A stretch of DNA of 7,147 nucleotides, taken from positions 1 through 7,147 of the forward strand of contig CAZYXP010000188.1 in NCBI GenBank assembly GCA_964651325.1. The letters are read 5' to 3'. Both the position numbers and the translations under genes were made by a program. Of the stretch, positions 1 through 4,940 are shown piece by piece (positions within the stretch are counted from its first letter, which is position 1; every line of letters begins with the position of its first letter). This stretch comes from JADFOB01 sp964651325 (GTDB lineage: Bacteria > Planctomycetota > Phycisphaerae > UBA1845). Below the pieces are notes generated by a model. The model saw only the letters and a program-made list of their open reading frames with translations. It did not search any database and had not been told where the DNA came from.

Positions 1-3
1 ATT

Positions 4-20
4 GCAGGCTGAAGGCCTGC
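4..20. repeat. Short inverted repeat with GGCTGAAG core
   Basis: The arms GCAGGC (4-9) and GCCTGC (15-20) pair perfectly around TGAAG. The core GGCTGAAG recurs, on the opposite strand, in the hairpin at 3475-3492. This suggests two members of one dispersed family. A few bases on, AGTAGCC at 26-32 begins a GC-rich segment with arms GGGGC (34-38) and GCCCC (51-55), which may be a second adjoining unit. The left side is cut by the window edge, so the full unit cannot be defined. Confidence 0.5.
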
Positions 21-61
21 TCTATAGTAGCCGGGGGCAAGCGCAGCGCCGCCCCGCCGCC

Positions 62-113
62 CGAGAGGGTAAGGGAGAGGCCGGGGGTAACCGGCCACTC
101 CCTTACCCTCTCG
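62..113. repeat. 52-nt near-perfect hairpin (16-bp arms)
   Basis: The arms 62-77 (CGAGAGGGTAAGGGAG) and 98-113 are exact reverse complements. Inside them is one A/A mismatch (78/97), then a further 6-bp stem GGCCGG/CCGGCC (79-84 and 91-96) closing a 6-nt loop GGGTAA. In total 22 base pairs form in 52 nt. It is intergenic, downstream of pyrD, and has no T-run after either arm, so it looks more like a dispersed palindromic element (REP-like) than a terminator. Its function is unknown. Confidence 0.8.
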
Positions 114-135
114 AATGGAATGGGTTGTGCGATGA

Positions 136-164
136 CCGTGGGTCCGCCTCAGGCGGACCCACGG
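136..164. repeat. 29-nt perfect palindrome (14-bp arms, 1-nt centre)
   Basis: Positions 136-149 (CCGTGGGTCCGCCT) and 151-164 are exact reverse complements around a single C at 150. As RNA a few central pairs would open to form a loop. As DNA it could extrude a cruciform or bind a dimeric protein. It lies 22 nt after the 62-113 hairpin and is followed by CTACTGTAGC, which begins the next repeat. I read it as part of a composite intergenic repeat cluster. Confidence 0.8.
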
Positions 165-168
165 CTAC

Positions 169-191
169 TGTAGCGCAGCCCGTCAGGCTGC
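169..191. repeat. TGTAGC-type short repeat, copy 1
   Basis: TGTAGCGCAGCC (169-180) is followed by the inverted repeat GCAGCC (175-180) / GGCTGC (186-191) with a CGTCA loop. The opening TGTAGC-N-CAGC recurs at 2024-2034 (TGTAGCACAGC) and, on the minus strand, at 2195-2185 (TGTAGCCCAGC). This gives three related intergenic units in one 7-kb window. The family assignment rests on this sharing only. Confidence 0.55.
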
Positions 192-339
192 AGGAAAGAA
201 CGGCGTTGAAACCGCCGGAAATGGCGTGCACCCGGGAGCGCGCGGCGCACGCTCAGGCGCCGGCACGATCCAGTGCTTTATGGCTAGCGCTTGGTAGTGT
301 CGAATACGTGGTACAAACCGATCAGCGCGCGCGACCCGA

Positions 340-1305
340 TCAGCACTGCATCTTCCCGACGAGATCCCCGACCCCGGTAAGGCCCTTGCCCCGAAGATAC
401 TCGACCAACCCCTTGCAAATCGCCACCGGCACGCGCGGATCCACGAACAGCGCCGTCCCCACGGCCACCGCGCTCGCGCCCGCTAAGAAGAACTCAACGG
501 CGTCGCGCCAGTCGGCAATCCCGCCCATACCGATAATGGGCACGCCGGCGTTTTTGGCCACTTCCGTGTAGACGCGGTGAACCAGAAACACCGCCACCGG
601 TTTGACCGCCGGGCCCGAAAGCCCCCCGCTCACGTTGGCGAGCATCGGTCTACGCGTATCCACGTTTATGGCCATCCCCCGGAGCGTGTTGATCAGTGAG
701 AGCGCGTCGGCCCCCGCGTCAATGGCGGCCCGCGCGAGCGCCACGATGTCGGTCACATTCGGTGAGAGCTTGACGATCAACTTGGCCCGGCCGACCGCCC
801 CGCGCACGTCGGCCACCAGCTTGTACAACCGCGCAGGGTCCGTCCCAAATTCCAGACCGTCCTCCACGTTGGGGCAAGAAACGTTCAGCTCCAATCCTGC
901 GACACAAGTGATTCCGTCCAAGCGCCGGCATACCTGCTTATAATCCGCCGCGCTGTGCCCGACCACATTGACAATCGTGGGCGTCGAGAGCCCCTCCAGA
1001 AAGGGTATCTTGTCCTGAACAAAGGCCTCAAGCCCCACGTTCGCCAGACCGATCGCGTTGAGCAAACCCGCGCTCGTTTCCACCGTACGCTCCGGCGGAT
1101 TCCCCTTGCGGGCCTCCGGTGATACTGCCTTGGTTACAAATGCCCCAAGTTGACTCAAATCTAAGTATTCAGCGTATTCCGGACCATACCCGCTCGTCCC
1201 CGACGCGGTCATCACCGGATTCACCATCCTAATCCCGGCCACATCCACGGAGAGATCGACCGAGGAACCGTCAACCGACTCAGGCTTTTCTGCTTCTTGC
1301 GTCAT
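340..1305 (-). CDS. pyrD: Dihydroorotate dehydrogenase, class 1B catalytic subunit
   Basis: Oxidises dihydroorotate to orotate in pyrimidine synthesis. It is a cytosolic FMN-containing TIM barrel. Class 1B enzymes normally pair with the FAD/iron-sulfur subunit PyrK, which passes electrons to NAD+. Numbered from the chosen ATG, I see K59 (VTKAVSPEARKGNPP), substrate loop NAIGL at 83-87, NVSCPNV with catalytic Cys144 (class 1 uses Cys where class 2 uses Ser), K179 in VKLSPN, INTLRGM (N206), SGGLSGPAVKP (226-236) and FMN-phosphate motifs GMGGI (259-263) and VGTA (282-285). The INTLRGM and GGLSGPA-KPVA segments favour class 1B. The frame stays open back to a GTG at 1452, but the extra 49 residues (Gly/Ser/Arg-rich) match no part of the family. 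The ATG at 1303-1305 gives 321 aa, near the usual 305-315. No pyrK is in the window. It is divergent from coaD. Confidence 0.95.
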   Translation of the reverse strand: MTQEAEKPESVDGSSVDLSVDVAGIRMVNPVMTASGTSGYGPEYAEYLDLSQLGAFVTKAVSPEARKGNPPERTVETSAGLLNAIGLANVGLEAFVQDKIPFLEGLSTPTIVNVVGHSAADYKQVCRRLDGITCVAGLELNVSCPNVEDGLEFGTDPARLYKLVADVRGAVGRAKLIVKLSPNVTDIVALARAAIDAGADALSLINTLRGMAINVDTRRPMLANVSGGLSGPAVKPVAVFLVHRVYTEVAKNAGVPIIGMGGIADWRDAVEFFLAGASAVAVGTALFVDPRVPVAICKGLVEYLRGKGLTGVGDLVGKMQC

Positions 1306-1311
1306 GCCCGA

Positions 1312-1340
1312 AACATCGTCCCCCCCGCCGCCGCTGTCAA
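1312..1340 (-). promoter_or_regulatory. Possible pyrD promoter (weak)
   Basis: Reading the minus strand, a perfect -35 hexamer TTGACA (1340-1335) is followed after exactly 17 nt by GATGTT (1317-1312), which matches TATAAT at only three of six positions. Transcription would begin at about 1305, the A of the preferred pyrD ATG. That would make the mRNA leaderless, which fits the lack of a clear Shine-Dalgarno there apart from a G-run (1326-1320). The GC-rich spacer and poor -10 keep confidence low. Confidence 0.25.
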
Positions 1341-1500
1341 CCGCCTTGGGTGCCGCGAATCCCCTGCCAGGCCAGTAGCAACGGCGCTTCCCGCCCCCAC
1401 TCTCCGCGATTAGGATGCAGGCAAGATGCTCGCGCAACCGGCTCATGGCCACATGGCGCTGCCCTGATAAACTATCCGCCGGTTCCTATGGAGATTAACC

Positions 1501-2013
1501 ATGCCCGACGCCAGTTCGAACATCGCCGTCTTTCCCGGCACCTTTGATCCGCTGACCCACGGTCATTTGGACATCATCAGCCGAGCCGCCAAGCTCTACG
1601 GTCGTTTGATCGTGGCCGTCGGCGACAACCCACTGAAGTCCGCGGTCTTCTCGCCGGACGAACGCCGCGAAATGCTGGTGGACCACGTTGCCGAGCTTCA
1701 CAACTGTGAGGTGCGTACCTTCACCGGACTCACCGTCGAGTTTGCATCCAGCGTTGGCGCCGGCGTCATCGTGCGGGGCATTCGCGACAACGTCGATCTC
1801 CACGCGGAGCTCGAACTCGCCACGACCAACCGCATCATCAGCGACATCGAAACCGTTTTCCTCATGACCAGCGGCCAGCACATCCTCACTTCCAGCACGC
1901 TGATCAAACAGATCGTCGAGATCGGTCGGTACGACACCACCCACCTCGCCCGCCTCGTCCCCCTGGACATAGCGAAGAAACTGGAAACCAGATTGCGCCA
2001 AGATTCACGCTAG
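1501..2013 (+). CDS. coaD: Phosphopantetheine adenylyltransferase
   Basis: Transfers AMP from ATP to 4'-phosphopantetheine, giving dephospho-CoA, the penultimate step of coenzyme A synthesis. It is a cytosolic enzyme, hexameric in characterised relatives. The 170 residues cover the whole nucleotidyltransferase fold (E. coli CoaD has 159). Visible motifs are FPGTFDPLTHGH with the T/HxGH signature (T19-H22; H22 matches E. coli His18), K46 in NPLKS (E. coli Lys42), RGIR with R92 and R95 (E. coli Arg88 and Arg91), and the C-terminal ATP-binding LTSSTLIKQI (129-138). The usual D-F-E-Y-E after RGIR reads D-L-H-A-E (99-103), so the aromatic residue is lost and the last Glu kept. The start is clear: GGAG at 1490-1493 lies 7 nt before the ATG. 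The gene is divergent from pyrD and is followed 11 nt after its stop by a TGTAGC repeat. Confidence 0.97.
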   Translation: MPDASSNIAVFPGTFDPLTHGHLDIISRAAKLYGRLIVAVGDNPLKSAVFSPDERREMLVDHVAELHNCEVRTFTGLTVEFASSVGAGVIVRGIRDNVDLHAELELATTNRIISDIETVFLMTSGQHILTSSTLIKQIVEIGRYDTTHLARLVPLDIAKKLETRLRQDSR

Positions 2014-2023
2014 TGCCGCCCCA

Positions 2024-2195
2024 TGTAGCACAGCGGCCCCCACTGTGTCCGGTANNNNNNNNNNNNNNNNNNNNNNNNNNNNNNNNNNNNNNNNNNNNNN
2101 NNNNNNNNNNNNNNNNNNNNNNNNNNNNNNNNNNNNNNNNNNNNNNNNNNNNNNCTGTGTCCGGTACCCACCCAGCCGAGGGCGGCTGGGCTACA
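2024..2195. repeat. TGTAGC-type repeat interrupted by the assembly gap
   Basis: The left piece (2024-2054) begins TGTAGCACAG and ends CTGTGTCCGGTA. The right piece (2155-2195) begins with the same 12 bases, CTGTGTCCGGTA, and ends CTGGGCTACA, the near-inverse of the left end. If the 12-mers are one overlapping sequence, joining them gives a unit of about 60 nt with imperfect terminal inverted repeats TGTAGC-N-CAG. The right piece contains a perfect hairpin at 2171-2190: CCCAGCCG / CGGCTGGG with an AGGG loop. Next to it is a 5-bp hairpin GGCGC/GCGCC (2196-2211). The element sits between the convergent 3' ends of coaD and the enolase-family gene, where a stable hairpin could act on both transcripts, though no T-tract is present. 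Confidence 0.6.
2055..2154. other. Assembly gap of exactly 100 N
   Basis: The round length suggests a placeholder for a scaffold join of unknown size and not a measured distance. The same 12 bases (CTGTGTCCGGTA) lie directly on both sides (2043-2054 and 2155-2166), so the two contigs probably broke in a repeated element. The true gap may be nil, may hold several repeat copies, or may hide a larger insertion. Neither flanking gene is interrupted. Confidence 0.97.
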
Positions 2196-2227
2196 GGCGC
2201 AGAACCGCGCCAAGCGTCTGAATCAGA

Positions 2228-3418
2228 TCACAGCCGAAATGTCTTGGGGCCGTCTGCACAAAGATGTTCCACGCGCCCGACATCGACCGCAACGCCAAAA
2301 CCGCTGCGATCGAGCTTCGGCGGTCGACCCGCATAGCCAAATCGTAGCGATCGGCGCGTCACGTCCGTTTCCAGCAGGAACGTCCCAAAGCACCCTTCCG
2401 CCCACCGCACGCCCGGGCAAACCTGCAAGAACCGAATGGCCGCGGCGGAGAGGATGCTCGTCTCGCCCACCATGCATCCGAGCTGGATGCCGACACCTTC
2501 TCGCCTAGCCAACGCGGCCAGCTTGAGCGAAGGCAGGAACCCGCCGCACTTGCTCAGCCGAATGTTAAACACGTCGGCCACGCCCAGGCCGATCAGCGAC
2601 TTCGCATCGGCGAACGTGACAAGCGACTCGTCGTGGATCAGGCAAGGGTTGTACTCCTCACGCAGCGCGGGGAGTTGCTCATTGTCCGCGGGGGAAAGCG
2701 GTTGCTCCACGCCCGCCAGCGGAAACGCCTCAAAACGCCGCAACCAGTGGCCGGCATCGTCGGGCGTCCACGCTCCGTTGGCATCCACGCGAATGGTGGC
2801 TCGACCGCTTACGATCTTGTTTCCGAGAAACCCGCAAACCATCCGAAGCTTTTCCAGATCGTTTGCAAAAGCGACCTTGAGCTTGAAATGACGCAGACCA
2901 GCCCAGTACATTAGCCGAAGCCTGCGGCGCGTCGCGCTGAGCGACTCCGACGCGAGCACGCCTGAGAAGCGGATCCCAGGAACACTTCCCGGTGCGCCCA
3001 ACCCAGGCAAGCCCATCCATCGCGCAACGTCTTCAGCGCCCCGGTCAAACGTACGACAAATCGCGTCGAGCAAGGCGAGTTCGACGGCCGCGCGCGCCGC
3101 CGGAACAGGCCGTCCCGTTGAATCGTCCCACGGAAGAGCGTCGATGAGACCCAGCGCGTCCGCAAAGTTCTCAGCGTGAAAACCCAACAGGATGGGACCG
3201 AAAAACGACTCGATGGCGCCCACTACGGTGTCCACGGATTCGCCCGTCACATACCGGCGGGGCAGCGTCTCGCCATAGCCGATCACCCCGCCCTGAAGTT
3301 CAACGGCCACCACAACCGAATCGGACACGCCACGAGCCGTGGCGGCATGCTCCACTTTTCCACGAAGTGGAATCGAAAGCGGGTAGACGCGAACCTGTTC
3401 AACAACAGCGATAGCCAT
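2228..3418 (-). CDS. Enolase-superfamily enzyme, muconate-lactonizing/mandelate-racemase type
   Basis: A two-domain enolase-superfamily protein of 396 aa. These enzymes abstract a proton next to a carboxylate with Mg2+ stabilising the enolate. Members include muconate cycloisomerase, o-succinylbenzoate synthase and dipeptide epimerase. Numbered from the ATG at 3416-3418, the N-terminal capping domain (about 1-120) contains GYGETLPRRYVTGES. The barrel carries K179-L-K181 (KxK acid/base pair), metal ligands D212 (RVDANGAW), E238 (GVEQPL) and D263 (IHDES), and the opposite base K290 (IRLSKCGG). The order and spacing of these residues match the muconate lactonizing subgroup, so the enzyme should be active. 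GCMVGETSILSAAA (314-327) is a late barrel strand. The substrate cannot be read from sequence. The frame stays open to 3499, but those 27 residues are family-foreign and run across a palindromic repeat, so I prefer the internal ATG, though neither start has a good Shine-Dalgarno. It is co-oriented with the membrane protein gene 114 nt upstream. Confidence 0.88.
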   Translation of the reverse strand: MAIAVVEQVRVYPLSIPLRGKVEHAATARGVSDSVVVAVELQGGVIGYGETLPRRYVTGESVDTVVGAIESFFGPILLGFHAENFADALGLIDALPWDDSTGRPVPAARAAVELALLDAICRTFDRGAEDVARWMGLPGLGAPGSVPGIRFSGVLASESLSATRRRLRLMYWAGLRHFKLKVAFANDLEKLRMVCGFLGNKIVSGRATIRVDANGAWTPDDAGHWLRRFEAFPLAGVEQPLSPADNEQLPALREEYNPCLIHDESLVTFADAKSLIGLGVADVFNIRLSKCGGFLPSLKLAALARREGVGIQLGCMVGETSILSAAAIRFLQVCPGVRWAEGCFGTFLLETDVTRRSLRFGYAGRPPKLDRSGFGVAVDVGRVEHLCADGPKTFRL

Positions 3419-3474
3419 GTCGGTTACTGGGTGGGAATGCCGAGAAGCGCATTGATTCGGCCATTTCCCCGAGC

Positions 3475-3492
3475 CGCGGGCTTCAGCCCGCG
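3475..3492. repeat. Perfect hairpin with GGCTGAAG core
   Basis: Arms CGCGGGCT (3475-3482) and AGCCCGCG (3485-3492) flank TC. On the minus strand it reads with the core GGGCTGAAGCCC, sharing GGCTGAAG with the element at 4-20. It lies in the gap between the enolase-family gene and the membrane protein gene, upstream of the preferred enolase-family start. This supports that region being non-coding. Confidence 0.6.
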
Positions 3493-3532
3493 CGGCCAAG
3501 CGAACGGTTTGCCTGCGGCTGGATCGCTCAAA

Positions 3533-4033
3533 CTATTCCTCAATCGTGCTCGTAGCGGCCTGCGACGCCGATGCATCTTGCGCCCGCACAACAGATAGAT
3601 AGCCGGAAATCAAGACGATCACCACGCCGCATCCCACCAAGATTCCCAGCCATTTGCGCGGCGCGGCCCGCATCTTGGCCAAACCGGGCGATCGCCCGAG
3701 CAGCGCGCTGCTGACGAAAAACACGAACATGGCAAGCATGAATTTGACGCCGAAAACCGCGTGGTACGGCATGGGGCTTATTTTGGGCGGCATGGCCACA
3801 AGCACAAAATTAAGCCCGCCGGTGAGCAAAAGGATGGCGATGGCGGAATGCGCCACCTTGGCCCAACGCCCGCGAACCGCGTCATGCAGCTTTTCACGAG
3901 TGGCCCCTTCCACCGACTCCCGCACTGAGGGGACCAGCGCGAACAACATGAACGCCGACCCGCCGATCGCCGCCATGGCGGCCAGGATGTGCAACCAGCG
4001 TGAAAACATCAACAAGTAGACGTGTTCTTCCAT
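3533..4033 (-). CDS. Four-helix membrane protein, CopD-like
   Basis: A 166-aa integral inner-membrane protein. Hydrophobic segments at about 9-35, 61-81, 92-113 and 128-149 predict four helices. The first contains SRWLHILAAMAAIGGSAF, the pattern of a conserved His after a W-L pair and a Gly-rich stretch found in CopD-family and related small membrane proteins. Other histidines near helix ends are H62 and H91, which could bind heme or metal, as inferred for the family. The linker 36-60 is charged and the C-terminal tail (150-166) is Ser/Ala/Glu-rich. Function is unknown: copper handling is only one possibility, since many such proteins have no demonstrated role. The start is well supported by GGAG (plus-strand 4045-4042), 8 nt before the ATG. 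A small 6-bp hairpin (4054-4069) lies just upstream. It may be co-transcribed with the enolase-family gene downstream. Confidence 0.8.
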   Translation of the reverse strand: MEEHVYLLMFSRWLHILAAMAAIGGSAFMLFALVPSVRESVEGATREKLHDAVRGRWAKVAHSAIAILLLTGGLNFVLVAMPPKISPMPYHAVFGVKFMLAMFVFFVSSALLGRSPGLAKMRAAPRKWLGILVGCGVVIVLISGYLSVVRAQDASASQAATSTIEE

Positions 4034-4176
4034 GAACCTAGCTCCAAGAGGGTATCCGTCGCTACGGATGGGTTATCGATCTTCGCAAATCGGCGGATGC
4101 CGGTACAACAGACGGATCAATTATCGGAGATGACGATCACAGCCCTGCATTCCCATGCTTCAAGCGGGACGCGCCA

Positions 4177-4659
4177 CTATTCGAACCAACAGCTACGTAG
4201 CGTACCTTGATCAAGGATTTCAAACTGGTTGGCTCGAAGCGTCGAGACGGCCTGTTCTATGTTGTCCGGCAAAACGGCAATAGCGGCATGGCCCTTGGGA
4301 CGCGCGATCAGCGGATAGGTATAGTGGATGCTCACTTCCCCTCCGAGCAACGCCGCCCACGTATCCAATAGCGCTCTCTTGCCGTGGGGCAAACTGACAA
4401 CCAGCAAGTCCGTCTCGCTGATTTGAAAATTCGCATCCCTCAGCAGCTCGTATCCTCTGTCCGGATCATCCAGGATCATCCGCGCAATCGCACAATCCAC
4501 AGAATACACGACCGAAACGGCCAGGATGCGCAGGTTCGTTTGGGTGAAGAGCCTGGTAAGCCTCAGGAGTTGGCCTACGCGGTTCTCGACGAAAACAGAC
4601 TGCTGCCGAACGGTCTGATCGTCGTGGGCCTCCATGGTTTCAAACGGCTGTATCTCCAT
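4177..4659 (-). CDS. Tandem ACT-domain protein
   Basis: A 160-aa soluble protein with no catalytic domain. Residues about 20-90 form a clear ACT domain: a first strand SVFVENRVGQ, helix LLRLTRLFTQTN, strand LRILAVSVVYSVDCAIARMIL, second helix RGYELLRDANF and last strand ISETDLLVVSLP. The phrase VENRVGQLLRLTRLF is typical of ACT domains that sense amino acids, where the Gly at the start of the helix contacts ligand. Residues about 92-155 (TWAALLGGEVSIHYTYPL, AAIAVLPDNIEQAVSTLRANQFEIL) look like a second, more diverged ACT unit. Free-standing tandem ACT proteins are thought to be amino-acid-responsive regulators or subunits. It could be mislabelled as an acetolactate synthase small subunit, but I see no basis for that. 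The first ATG has a weak AGGG nearby, and an ATG at codon 9 is the alternative. It is divergent from dnaK. Confidence 0.85.
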   Translation of the reverse strand: MEIQPFETMEAHDDQTVRQQSVFVENRVGQLLRLTRLFTQTNLRILAVSVVYSVDCAIARMILDDPDRGYELLRDANFQISETDLLVVSLPHGKRALLDTWAALLGGEVSIHYTYPLIARPKGHAAIAVLPDNIEQAVSTLRANQFEILDQGTLRSCWFE

Positions 4660-4706
4660 ACGGACCCTAGTCTACAAGGATTCCAATGGAACCCAAGCAG
4701 AATTTC

Positions 4707-4721
4707 CGGCGATTATCGCCG
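4707..4721. promoter_or_regulatory. 15-nt palindrome, possible operator
   Basis: CGGCGAT-T-ATCGCCG is a perfect dyad with 7-bp arms around one base. It lies 47 nt upstream of the ACT gene start and about 165-180 nt upstream of the predicted sigma-54 transcription start of dnaK. It could be a dimeric regulator site for either gene. The distance also fits an enhancer site for a sigma-54 activator. No second copy was noticed in the window. Confidence 0.35.
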
Positions 4722-4858
4722 AGTCCCGAAGGCAGCCTATGCCATTTTCGCAGGCTCCTAGGCTGTCACGTTGGCAGCCACAAACGAACTCATTTCGACT
4801 ACAAAACCTAACCTCTTGCCATTACACGATTTACGGACAGACCAACTTCCGATCGGCC

Positions 4859-4874
4859 TGGCACGGGCCATGCA
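4859..4874 (+). promoter_or_regulatory. Candidate sigma-54 promoter of dnaK
   Basis: TGGCACG-GGCC-ATGCA matches the sigma-54 consensus TGGCACG-N4-TTGCW at 11 of 12 defined positions. The essential GG (4860-4861) and GC (4872-4873) are kept with exactly 10 nt between them. Transcription would begin near 4885, giving a dnaK leader of about 55 nt with AGGAG well placed. Such a promoter needs an enhancer-binding activator. One match in a GC-rich intergenic region can arise by chance. Confidence 0.4.
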
Positions 4875-4940
4875 ATAGTACTTCCAGATAGATCCTGCGC
4901 CGATCCATTCAGGGCGCTTCCCGAACGAAAGGAGAGATCA

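Larger units (their letters stand above)
1..339. other. Gene-free region rich in hairpins
   Basis: I find no credible gene here. The frames open on the plus strand have no recognisable family content and run on antisense into pyrD. The stretch carries several inverted repeats: 4-20, 62-113, 136-164 and 175-191, which are listed separately. Weaker ones are 201-217 (5-bp arms CGGCG/CGCCG) and 224-252 (6-bp arms GCGTGC/GCACGC, 17-nt loop). It lies downstream of pyrD, so some hairpins may stabilise the 3' end of the pyrD transcript or slow polymerase. None is followed by a T-tract in the pyrD direction, so I do not call an intrinsic terminator. Confidence 0.7.
4660..4940. other. Divergent regulatory region between ACT gene and dnaK
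   Basis: This 281-nt stretch must hold the dnaK promoter and any promoter of the ACT gene. It contains a 15-nt palindrome (4707-4721) and a sigma-54-like site (4859-4874), both listed separately, and a looser inverted repeat CAGCCTA / TAGGCTG (4733-4739 and 4759-4765). I found no CIRCE repeat (TTAGCACTC-N9-GAGTGCTAA) and no convincing heat-shock sigma-32-type -35/-10 pair. The dnaK ribosome-binding site AGGAG is at 4930-4934. Small open frames here have no family features. Confidence 0.6.

Noticed and set aside
276..347. Short minus-strand frame after pyrD reading about 20 residues (from a GTG overlapping the pyrD end)
   Set aside because: It looks protein-like (ends GLYHVFDTTKR) but is too short, lacks a separate ribosome-binding site and matches no known family. 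A pyrD frameshift is unlikely because the annotated C-terminus is normal.
2..571. Plus-strand open frame of 189 codons at the left end
   Set aside because: It crosses the palindromic repeats and runs into pyrD antisense. Its composition is low-information and no family is visible.
1495..2001. Minus-strand open frame (168 codons) antisense to coaD
   Set aside because: It is a mirror of coaD codon use, with no domain features. The plus strand carries all CoaD motifs and a good ribosome-binding site.
4054..4069. 6-bp hairpin ATCCGT-CGCT-ACGGAT upstream of the membrane protein gene
   Set aside because: Short stems of this size are expected by chance. It does not cover the ribosome-binding site and no regulatory class is recognised.
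4192..4201. Palindrome GCTACGTAGC
   Set aside because: It lies within the coding 3' end of the ACT gene and is short enough to be chance.
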